NCBI GenBank assembly: GCA_016711345.1
Contig: JADJTD010000001.1
Span: forward strand, 2,170,001 to 2,234,000
DNA length: 64,000 nucleotides
DNA from: Chloracidobacterium sp.
GTDB lineage: Bacteria; Acidobacteriota; Blastocatellia; Pyrinomonadales; Pyrinomonadaceae
Direction of reading: 5' to 3'
Part shown: positions 17,192 to 23,828 of the stretch, piece by piece
How the letters are laid out: the number at the start of each line of letters is the position of its first letter
Numbering within the stretch: the first letter of the stretch is position 1
Position numbers and translations under genes: made by a program
Notes under the pieces: generated by a model
The model's database searches: none
Seen by the model: only the letters and a program-made list of their open reading frames with translations
What the model was told of the DNA's origin: nothing

Positions 17192-18094
17192 TTATACCAA
17201 AACCACCTTTGGCTGAACAACATTTTCCACCTCATTGTAAAAACCGATCGCGATCAGATTGCCGTTCGCATCTTGCATTTGAATTGACTCGCCGTCTTTG
17301 AATTCTGTTGCGGTCGCGCGTGTCGCCAGACCGTTTTTGGTTTTATCGACGCGGTCGTCCGGTAAAACTATAGTCTGTAGATGCGAAACGGCTTCGGTCA
17401 TCGCGATCAAAGCAGACGCGGGTTCATCGAGTCTTTCTAATTCATCCAGCGTTAGGCTTTGTTCGATGGTAAATTTTCCTGCACGTGTTCGACGGAGTTC
17501 GGCAAGATGTGCTCCTATACCAACTTGTCGTCCGATATCCTCAGCTAATGTTCGGATGTAGGTTCCTGCCGAACAAACCACTCGAATGAATGCGGAATGC
17601 GGAATGCGGAGTGCGGAGTCAATGATCTCAAGCTTGTGAATCGTCACGGCAACGGGCTTGCGCTCAATGACTTCACCCTTTCGAGCATGCTCATATAGTT
17701 TTTTGCCGTCTATCTTTTTTGCCGAATACATCGGCGGAACCTGCTTGATCTCACCGCGAAACGCTTCAAAAGTAATGTCCCATTTCGCAGAAGCTAGTAT
17801 CTCTTCGATCTCTTCATTCCGCATTCCGCACTCAGCACTGCGCGTTCCCGTAGCGTCTCCCGTATCTGTTTCAAACCCAAATTTTACCGTCGCTTCGTAT
17901 TCCTTTTCATCCTTGTCGAGGAACTGCGCGAGCCGCGTTGCCTGGCCGACGAGTATCACCATCACGCCTGTCGCAAAAGGATCAAGCGTTCCTGTATGTC
18001 CGACGCGCTTTGTCTTTAAGATACGACGCACGCGCGACACAACATCGTGCGATGTGATGCCTGCGGGTTTGTCGATGATGAGAATGCCGTTCAT
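17192..18094 (-). CDS. truB: tRNA pseudouridine-55 synthase with two in-frame repeat insertions
   Basis: 300 residues. It isomerises U55 of the T-loop of tRNAs. Catalytic D38 is in GHTGTLDPFATGVM; PPMYSAKK and CSAGTYIRTLAEDIG are hallmark segments, and a PUA-like tail is present. Two stretches do not belong to the family: residues about 84-94 (TRSAECGMRNE) and 159-169 (DSALRIPHSAF). Both are encoded by GCGGAATGCGG-type repeat DNA in opposite orientation, inserted in frame in surface loops. The catalytic core is intact, so the enzyme is probably active. Confidence 0.95.
   Translation of the reverse strand: MNGILIIDKPAGITSHDVVSRVRRILKTKRVGHTGTLDPFATGVMVILVGQATRLAQFLDKDEKEYEATVKFGFETDTGDATGTRSAECGMRNEEIEEILASAKWDITFEAFRGEIKQVPPMYSAKKIDGKKLYEHARKGEVIERKPVAVTIHKLEIIDSALRIPHSAFIRVVCSAGTYIRTLAEDIGRQVGIGAHLAELRRTRAGKFTIEQSLTLDELERLDEPASALIAMTEAVSHLQTIVLPDDRVDKTKNGLATRATATEFKDGESIQMQDANGNLIAIGFYNEVENVVQPKVVLV
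17586..17620 (+). repeat. GCGGAATGCGG repeat inside truB, copy 1
   Basis: Contains GAATGCGGAATGCGGAATGC followed by GGAGTGCGGAGTC. Read on the minus strand it codes the DSALRIPHSAF insertion of TruB. Its inverse lies at 17812-17846. Confidence 0.85.
17812..17846 (-). repeat. GCGGAATGCGG repeat inside truB, copy 2 (inverted)
   Basis: CATTCCGCATTCCGCACTCA continuing into GCACTGCGCG; codes the TRSAECGMRNE insertion. It is inverted relative to 17586-17620 and 190 bases away. Confidence 0.8.
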
Positions 18095-18095
18095 T

Positions 18096-18186
18096 GCTTA
18101 ATGCACAGTGCACAACGTACAGTGCATAATAATAAATAGTAATAATGGCAGAGCATTGTGCATTTTGCACTGTACACTTTGCATTG
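18096..18186. repeat. Inverted repeat between truB and recX
   Basis: AATGCACAGTGCACAACGTA on the left is answered by TGTGCATTTTGCACTGTACA on the right with an AT-rich centre (ATAATAATAAATAGTAATAA). It fills the divergent promoter space of truB and recX, and no clear promoter is left for either gene. Confidence 0.75.
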
Positions 18187-18192
18187 AATGAA

Positions 18193-18741
18193 ATGTGGCG
18201 AAAGCGTTATAAAAAGGTTGATGAAACGGAGCGTGTCGTTAAGGACGTCGAGCGTTCTCGTGAGAAAACGATGAACCGCGCCGTCAAGCTGCTTGCCGCA
18301 AAGCCGCGTTCGATCGGCGAACTGCGCGAGCGTTTGCTCGAAAAGCTTTGGACCAATGAAGCGATCGTCGATGCTGTCATCGAAAAACTCAAGGAATATA
18401 AGTACCTCGACGACGAACAATACGCTCAAGATCTTGCCGTCTCAAAGCTCAGGCAAAAACCTCAAGGCAAACATCGCCTGCGGCAGTCAATGTCGCAAAA
18501 AAAACTCGATAAAGAAACGATGGAAGCGGCGATCGAAAATGCCTTTGAGAAGCTGCCTGAAGACGAATTGATCGCTCAGGCAATAGAAAAACGCATCAGG
18601 CTAAAAGGTATGCCGACGACCCGCGAAGACCTTAAGAAGTTTTATGACCATCTCCTTCGTCAAGGATTTGGTTTTGACCTCGTCCGCGAATCGCTTTCTG
18701 CTATCGTCAGAAACAAAATTGATCAGAGCGGCGACGAATAA
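18193..18741 (+). CDS. recX: RecX family regulator of RecA
   Basis: 182 residues from the ATG at 18193. The frame opens at 18145, but those codons are read from the inverted repeat. The protein is all helical with the three-helix repeats of RecX: LLAAKPRSIGELRERLLEK, YKYLDDEQYAQDLAVSKL and LLRQGFGFDLVRESLSAIV. RecX binds RecA filaments and limits recombination and the SOS response. No recA is adjacent, unlike in many genomes. Start is uncertain; an internal ATG at 18271 is also possible. Confidence 0.85.
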   Translation: MWRKRYKKVDETERVVKDVERSREKTMNRAVKLLAAKPRSIGELRERLLEKLWTNEAIVDAVIEKLKEYKYLDDEQYAQDLAVSKLRQKPQGKHRLRQSMSQKKLDKETMEAAIENAFEKLPEDELIAQAIEKRIRLKGMPTTREDLKKFYDHLLRQGFGFDLVRESLSAIVRNKIDQSGDE

Positions 18742-18850
18742 TTAAATTCCCACCTTCCTTTCTTTGAATCCAAACCTTCTCTCTTAGCGAAATCCACTCC
18801 AAAGGAATAAAAAACCTTTTCTAAATAATTTACAAGGGAGATATTCGAAA

Positions 18851-19417
18851 ATGAAATCATTATTAGCACTTATTGTTTTAACGCTTGGCGTTACGTTTGG
18901 AGTTTCGGCACAGTCAATGGATAAAAAAGCGGACGGAAATCCGATGGTCGGCGGAGCGGCGATGTATAAGACGAAAAACATCGTCGAAAACGCCGTCAAT
19001 TCGGCAGATCATACGACTTTGGTGGCTGCGGTCAAGGCCGCTGGATTGGTTGAGACATTGTCGAGCAAAGGCCCGTTCACGGTGTTTGCACCGGTAAATA
19101 GCGCTTTTGACAAGCTGCCTGCAGGCACGGTAAATACATTGCTAAAGCCTGAAAATAAGGCGATGCTTGCGGGTATCCTTACATATCACGTCGTTGCCGG
19201 AAACCTGGATGCGAAAGCGGTTGCTAAGGCCATCAAGGCAGGCAACGGTACGGCCGAACTGACGACTGTTGCCGGCGGCAAATTGAAGGCGATGTTGGAT
19301 GGCAAAAACGTCATTATCATGGATGAAAAAGGCGGCAAGTCAATGGTGACGATCGCTGACGTTCGCCAGTCGAACGGCGTGATCCATGTGATCGATACCG
19401 TTTTATTGCCAAACTAG
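18851..19417 (+). CDS. Secreted fasciclin (FAS1) domain protein
   Basis: 188 residues with a Sec signal peptide ending at VSAQ (residue 21). One FAS1 domain covers about residues 45-187, with the two conserved boxes FTVFAPVNSAFDKLP and NGVIHVIDTVLLP and the YHVV motif between. FAS1 proteins act in adhesion or matrix binding outside the cell. A Shine-Dalgarno (AAGGGAG) stands upstream of the ATG. The gene is followed by a strongly structured spacer. Confidence 0.93.
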   Translation: MKSLLALIVLTLGVTFGVSAQSMDKKADGNPMVGGAAMYKTKNIVENAVNSADHTTLVAAVKAAGLVETLSSKGPFTVFAPVNSAFDKLPAGTVNTLLKPENKAMLAGILTYHVVAGNLDAKAVAKAIKAGNGTAELTTVAGGKLKAMLDGKNVIIMDEKGGKSMVTIADVRQSNGVIHVIDTVLLPN

Positions 19418-19432
19418 TTCTACGGTTTCGTT

Positions 19433-19587
19433 CGATGATCGAAGGCATTTAACAAGGTTTCGGAGATGAGCATGTCTGGAGGGGTTTGCTCATCACCGAT
19501 AGGGAAAGTCCTTCGATCATCGGGCGAATTATCTTGCACGGGCCTGTTTGGAAGTAGAGCGAATATTTTACGAAATATGTTCGCTCT
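19433..19587 (+). other. Nested hairpin structure between the fasciclin gene and msrB
   Basis: An outer 13-bp stem (19433-19445, CGATGATCGAAGG, with 19510-19522) encloses an inner 8-bp stem (19465-19472, GATGAGCA, with 19487-19494). A separate hairpin follows (AGAGCGAA 19556-19563 with 19580-19587). It lies 16 bases after the fasciclin stop and 50 bases before msrB. It could be a folded leader, a terminator without U-tract, or another repeat; it matches no riboswitch consensus I know. Confidence 0.5.
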
Positions 19588-19638
19588 TGATTACATGTAG
19601 GCCTACGCACCGCAATATTTGTGCATCCAACAATTCGT

Positions 19639-20232
19639 ATGAAAAAGACTTTAATTACTTCATCATTAGCTCTCATTGCACTTGCGGCTGCGGTGGTTTT
19701 GATCAACCCGATCGGTTGCACTTCAAAGGCTTCGGTGCAGAGCCTAATGGCCGAAGGTTCGCCGACACCTGTCGCGAAAAAACCCGTCAAAAATGAAACT
19801 GTATCGGACTTCACATTTACTGACGGAGAGTTTGACGGTAACGAGATCGTTAAGACCGACGAAGAATGGAAAAAGCTGCTAAAAGCCGACGAATACAATG
19901 TAATGCGGCAAGAAGGAACCGAGGCACCCTACTCAGGAACCTTGACCAAGAATCACAAAAACGGAATTTATTATTGCGGAGCGTGCGGGCTGGCTTTGTT
20001 TCGTTCGGATGCAAAGTTTGAGTCAGGAACAGGCTGGCCGAGCTTTTTCCAAACGATATCTAAGAAAAATGTTGTTGAGAAAACCGACAAGAGCCTCGGC
20101 GAAGAGCGTACCGAAGTCGAATGCGCGCGTTGTCACGCACATCTCGGACACGTCTTTGACGACGGGCCGCAGCCAACAGGGCTTCGTTATTGTATGAACT
20201 CGGTTGCACTAAAATTTAAAGAGACCAAGTAA
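19639..20232 (+). CDS. msrB: Exported peptide-methionine (R)-S-oxide reductase
   Basis: 197 residues from the ATG at 19639. The N-terminus is a signal peptide with a possible but imperfect lipobox (NPIGC). The MsrB domain starts near residue 60: zinc cysteines CGAC and CARC, GTGWPSFF, and the catalytic cysteine in GLRYCMNSVAL. It reduces methionine-R-sulfoxide in proteins, here probably in the periplasm or at the outer face. A methionine-oxide repair oxidoreductase (molybdoenzyme type) may be encoded at 34540. The reductant for an exported MsrB is not visible nearby. Confidence 0.94.
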   Translation: MKKTLITSSLALIALAAAVVLINPIGCTSKASVQSLMAEGSPTPVAKKPVKNETVSDFTFTDGEFDGNEIVKTDEEWKKLLKADEYNVMRQEGTEAPYSGTLTKNHKNGIYYCGACGLALFRSDAKFESGTGWPSFFQTISKKNVVEKTDKSLGEERTEVECARCHAHLGHVFDDGPQPTGLRYCMNSVALKFKETK

Positions 20233-20272
20233 TTTTCCTACGGTGCTTTCCTGCACTACACTCGCCGGATGC

Positions 20273-20292
20273 CAAAAGCGTCTGGCTTTTTT
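20273..20292 (+). terminator. Possible Rho-independent terminator after msrB
   Basis: AAAAGC, loop GTCTG, GCTTTTTT, about 40 bases after the msrB stop. The stem is short (6 bp, AT-rich). Confidence 0.45.
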
Positions 20293-20304
20293 ATTTGTAC
20301 GGTA

Positions 20305-20355
20305 GAAACGCGAGTGCATTATCCCACTCGGCACGCTCGTTTACACTCGCGTTTC
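20305..20355. repeat. 12-bp perfect inverted repeat upstream of the alaS fragment
   Basis: GAAACGCGAGTG (20305-20316) and CACTCGCGTTTC (20344-20355) with a 27-base loop that itself repeats CACTCGGC and CGCTCG. It lies 44 bases before the ATG of the truncated alaS. Confidence 0.7.
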
Positions 20356-20398
20356 CGCCTGTATGCACATCGAAAGTGCTATGTAATAATGTTCTCAT

Positions 20399-21220
20399 AT
20401 GACCGGAAACGAGATCAGAGCTAAATTCCTAGAGTATTTTGAGCGGCACGGACACAAGATCGTGCATTCGTCGCCGCTGCTGCCTGCGAACGACCCAACA
20501 TTGCTGTTTACAAATGCGGGGATGAATCAGTTTAAGGACGTTTTTTTGGGAAGCGAAAAACGCGATTATAAGCGTGCCGTGTCTTCGCAAAAATGTATTC
20601 GAGCGGGCGGAAAGCATAACGACCTTGACGAGGTCGGCAAGACGGCTCGGCATCATACATTTTTTGAGATGCTCGGCAATTTTTCGTTTGGCGATTACTT
20701 CAAAAAAGAAGCGATCGAGTTTGCGTGGGATTTTCTTGTCAATGAGTTAAAGCTCGACGAATCGCGTCTGTGGTTTTCAGTGTTCGAGGGTGACGATGAG
20801 GTCGGGCCGGACGACGAAGCTCGCTCGCTGTGGGAAAAGGTTGGTGCAAAACCGGAACGAGTTCTTGGCTTTGGCCGCAAGGATAATTTCTGGCAGATGG
20901 GCGACACCGGACCGTGCGGGCCTTGCTCCGAGATTCACTATTACATGGGCGACGATCCCGACGATCCGGACAAAAACCACCCAAAATGGGTCAACGGCGA
21001 AGGCGACACGACGATGGAGATATGGAACCTAGTCTTTATGCAATACAACCGCACGCAGGAATCTGACGGTTCATTTAAGCTAACGCCGTTGCCCGCTCCG
21101 TCGGTCGATACGGGCATGGGACTCGAACGTATAACCGCCGTAATGCAGCATGTTAAGACAAATTACGACACCGATCTGATAAAGCCATTGGTTGAGTTTG
21201 CAGCGGGGCTTGCGAAGTAA
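20399..21220 (+). CDS. alaS: Truncated alanyl-tRNA synthetase, catalytic-domain fragment only
   Basis: 273 residues, against roughly 870-900 for a full enzyme. It matches the N-terminus well: NEIRAKFLEYFERHGHKIV, FTNAGMNQFKDVFLG, KCIRAGGKHNDLDEVGKTAR, HHTFFEMLGNFSFGDYFK and class II motif 3 in SVDTGMGLERITAVMQ. It ends with a TAA shortly after motif 3. The tRNA-binding helical region, editing domain and C-Ala are missing, and the following DNA encodes something unrelated in all frames I read. It is either the relic of a truncated or duplicated alaS, or a stand-alone adenylation domain. A full alaS must exist elsewhere if this is a relic. Confidence 0.85.
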   Translation: MTGNEIRAKFLEYFERHGHKIVHSSPLLPANDPTLLFTNAGMNQFKDVFLGSEKRDYKRAVSSQKCIRAGGKHNDLDEVGKTARHHTFFEMLGNFSFGDYFKKEAIEFAWDFLVNELKLDESRLWFSVFEGDDEVGPDDEARSLWEKVGAKPERVLGFGRKDNFWQMGDTGPCGPCSEIHYYMGDDPDDPDKNHPKWVNGEGDTTMEIWNLVFMQYNRTQESDGSFKLTPLPAPSVDTGMGLERITAVMQHVKTNYDTDLIKPLVEFAAGLAK

Positions 21221-21225
21221 TTTAA

Positions 21226-21468
21226 GTGGCCATTTTTGATGACAAATGGTTCGAATGTTGGTATGACGGAAGTGATCCTATTCTTCCCGTGTACATATTA
21301 TTCGTTCTTCCAGCGCCGGATAAACAAAGTGGCTATGTTGTTGTCGACTTTTTGAAGAACAAGGAAATAATCTTTCGTGCAGACACCTACCAATAAGTGA
21401 AAGATTGGTTGAATGAAGACGAATACGAGCAAATCGATGGAAGGGTGTTTGTTGATGATGGTTGGTAA
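21226..21468 (+). pseudogene. Small protein gene broken by an in-frame stop
   Basis: From the GTG at 21226 the frame encodes 56 residues (begins MAIFDDKWFECWYDGSD) to a TAA at 21394, then continues in the same frame with VKDWLNEDEYEQIDGRVFVD to a TAA at 21466. The two parts read as one acidic protein of about 80 residues with a stop where a single codon stands. Either a nonsense mutation or a short protein with fortuitous continuation. I do not recognise the family. Confidence 0.5.
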
Positions 21469-21487
21469 TAGCCCGTTATTTTTTTAG

Positions 21488-22108
21488 ATGATAGATATCT
21501 TATTGATTGAAAACCAACCGCTCACGCGGCTCGGCATCCGCGCCGTACTCGAAGGCGAGGCAGACATTGCGATCACCGGTGAAACTGATAACGCGAAAAA
21601 CGGCTTCAGGCTGTTTGGGGAAATGAATCCCGACGTTACAATCCTCGGACTGCGGTTTCCCGATTCCTGCTCGATTGACGATCTAGACAATTATTTTGCC
21701 GAGCGGCCAAAGGCGAAGATAATCGTCCTTGCCGAGCACGCGGGCGACGCTGAGATACGCAAGGCTTTGAAAAAAGGTGCTGTAGGATATATATGTAAGG
21801 ATATTTCGCCATCGGAACTTGTGGCCGCGATCCGTAAGGTTGCTGCTGGGCGAAAGTATATTCCGGACGAGATCGCTCAAGTTTTAAGCGAACATCTTGG
21901 CCAGGAAGACCTCACGTCGACCGAGGCTGACGTATTAGGAAAGATCGTCGGCGGGATGTCGAACAAAGAGATCGGTTTTGCTCTCGACATTTCAGAAAAT
22001 ACTGTAAAAACACACGTTCAGAGCATCTTTGGCAAGATCGGTGTGTCCGACCGTACATCGGCGGCAACGACTGCGATCAAGAGAGGATTGGTAAGAGTTG
22101 ACCTATGA
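21488..22108 (+). CDS. NarL/FixJ-type response regulator with degenerate receiver
   Basis: 206 residues. Receiver residues 1-120, LuxR-type helix-turn-helix about 142-200 (MSNKEIGFALDISENTVKTH is the recognition region). The receiver lacks the key chemistry: the phosphoacceptor Asp is G54 (DVTILGLRFP), the acidic pair is E8-N9, and the conserved Thr/Ser is Ala in IIVLAEHAGD; the Lys in GYICKD is kept. It is therefore likely a phosphorylation-independent transcription factor. It overlaps the next gene by 4 bases (ATGA), so both are translated from one message. No histidine kinase is nearby. Confidence 0.92.
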   Translation: MIDILLIENQPLTRLGIRAVLEGEADIAITGETDNAKNGFRLFGEMNPDVTILGLRFPDSCSIDDLDNYFAERPKAKIIVLAEHAGDAEIRKALKKGAVGYICKDISPSELVAAIRKVAAGRKYIPDEIAQVLSEHLGQEDLTSTEADVLGKIVGGMSNKEIGFALDISENTVKTHVQSIFGKIGVSDRTSAATTAIKRGLVRVDL

Positions 22109-22743
22109 ATGAAATAAAAAGTGCATTGACGGACTACGCCGAGGCCCATACTTCGGGCGAAAGCGAGATTTTGTCTGAGCTTCGCGAACATTGTTACGCA
22201 CATTATGAGGATTCTTCGATGCTGTCTGGCTTCTTTCAAGGCCGCGTTTTATCGATGCTTTCTCACATGATCGAGCCTAAAGTTGTTCTTGAAATAGGCA
22301 CTTATCTCGGCTATTCGGCATTATGTCTGGCGGAAGGACTCGCTGGCGGCGGAAAAGTAATTACATTAGACATACAAGAGGACACAAATCAGGTCGCCCG
22401 CTCCTTTGTTGAAAAGACAGAATACAAAGACAAGATCGAATTCATATTAGCTCCAGCTGTGGATGTGATCCCAAATCTATCGGAAATCTTCGATCTGGTC
22501 TTTATCGACGCCGATAAGCCTAATTATTCCAATTATTACAACCTGGTTTTCGACAAACTTCGTCCGGGCGGCTTTATTATTGCCGACAACGTCCTCTGGA
22601 GCGGCAAGGTTCTCGACGCCGAAAAAGACGAGGATACTCAGGCACTGGCCGATTTTAGCAAAATCGTCCTCGCGGACGAACGTGTCGAAAATGTTCTGTT
22701 GCCTATTCGGGATGGTCTCATGGTTATTAGAAAGAGATCCTAA
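22105..22743 (+). CDS. SAM-dependent O-methyltransferase (catechol/caffeoyl-CoA type)
   Basis: 212 residues, the full length of the class I O-methyltransferase family that includes COMT and caffeoyl-CoA methyltransferases. Seen: SAM motif VLEIGTYLGYSALCLAEGL, acidic loop VITLDIQED, metal-binding segment VFIDADKPNYSNYY with the following ADNVLWSG. It should methylate a catechol-like or other hydroxylated metabolite with Mg2+. Translationally coupled to the degenerate response regulator. Confidence 0.93.
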   Translation: MNEIKSALTDYAEAHTSGESEILSELREHCYAHYEDSSMLSGFFQGRVLSMLSHMIEPKVVLEIGTYLGYSALCLAEGLAGGGKVITLDIQEDTNQVARSFVEKTEYKDKIEFILAPAVDVIPNLSEIFDLVFIDADKPNYSNYYNLVFDKLRPGGFIIADNVLWSGKVLDAEKDEDTQALADFSKIVLADERVENVLLPIRDGLMVIRKRS

Positions 22744-22849
22744 CGTCATCCAAAAGTATTAGACTCAGTTCGCCCGAACTGCCGATTACATGCGTTCATA
22801 TCGTGTATAGAATCTATCTAATGAACAAATTGTTCAATTGGAGAAGAAA

Positions 22850-23746
22850 ATGAAAGCAGAAGCTAAACAAACCACTAATACAAAAAAGGTTGAATCGATC
22901 ATTGCACCGCCGCCGCGGCATTGGGTTGGTGATGGATTTAACGTGCATGGATTTTTTCCGCACGGGCCACTGACGGGCGAGCGGATGAGTCCGTTCTTTT
23001 TGCTCGACTATAACGCGAAGGTGGATTTTCCGCCGCGTGAACAGCCCTTTGGCGTCGGCCCGCATCCGCATCGCGGGTTCGAAACCGTCACGATTGCTTA
23101 TAAGGGGAAGGTTGCTCACCACGACAGCCGCGGAGGCGGTGGTGTGATCGGCGAAGGCGATGTTCAATGGATGACGGCGGGCAGCGGTTTGCTACACAAG
23201 GAATATCATGAAGAGGAATATAACAAAGCCGGCGGGCCGTTTCAGATGGTGCAATTGTGGGTGAACTTGCCCGCCAAGGACAAAATGACCGAGCCTAACT
23301 ATCAGGCGATCACAAATGCAGAGATGGGCAGAGTGCCTCTTGCCAATGGCGGAGAAGTCGAGATCATCGCCGGCGAGTTCAAAGGCGTAAAAGGCCCGGC
23401 GACGACATTTTCGCCTGTTCATCTTTACAACTTAAAGCCAAAAGCAGGCGAGACTGTCGAGATGTCATTTCCGACGGGCTACACGACTGCGATCCTTGCT
23501 ATCGAAGGCTCAGCGACGATTAATGATGCTGAGAAACTAGCGACAAATCATCTGGCTCTATTCGAACGTGACGGCGAGTTGATAAAAGTCGAGGCTGCCG
23601 AGGACAGCATCCTTCTCGTGATGAGCGGCGAACCGCTCAATGAGCCGATAGCTCAATACGGCCCGTTTCTGATGAATACAAAAGCTGAGATTGCGCAAGC
23701 TATCGACGACTATCAGCAAGGTAAGTTTGGTTATTTGGCGGATTGA
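22850..23746 (+). CDS. Pirin family protein
   Basis: 298 residues from the ATG at 22850, 4 codons inside a TTG-started frame; GGAGAAG just upstream serves as ribosome site. Double cupin: metal residues are expected in FGVGPHPHRGFETVTI and MTAGSGLLHKEYHEEEY, both present. Bacterial pirins act as quercetin dioxygenases or as cytoplasmic redox regulators. The role here is open. It is followed by a palindromic repeat that separates it from the convergent thrA. Confidence 0.93.
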   Translation: MKAEAKQTTNTKKVESIIAPPPRHWVGDGFNVHGFFPHGPLTGERMSPFFLLDYNAKVDFPPREQPFGVGPHPHRGFETVTIAYKGKVAHHDSRGGGGVIGEGDVQWMTAGSGLLHKEYHEEEYNKAGGPFQMVQLWVNLPAKDKMTEPNYQAITNAEMGRVPLANGGEVEIIAGEFKGVKGPATTFSPVHLYNLKPKAGETVEMSFPTGYTTAILAIEGSATINDAEKLATNHLALFERDGELIKVEAAEDSILLVMSGEPLNEPIAQYGPFLMNTKAEIAQAIDDYQQGKFGYLAD

Positions 23747-23756
23747 TTTTTTACTC

Positions 23757-23827
23757 AAGGTCGCATGTTAGTAAGGGCGGTTCATTCAAGTTGAGTGTAC
23801 CGCCCTTACTACGTGTGGGCTTCTGCA
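23757..23827. repeat. Palindromic repeat (GCCCGCACGTAAGTAAGGGC family), copy 2
   Basis: GTCGCATGTTAGTAAGGGCGG, centre TTCATTCAAGTTGAGTGTAC, then CGCCCTTACTACGTGTGGGC and TTCTGCA. It lies exactly between the ends of the pirin gene and thrA, which converge. The centre is in the opposite orientation to the 11441-11516 copy. Confidence 0.88.
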
Positions 23828-23828
23828 T

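Noticed and set aside
19433..19587. Known riboswitch (SAM, cobalamin or fluoride) ahead of msrB
   Set aside because: None of the conserved core sequences of these classes is present; kept only as an unclassified structure.
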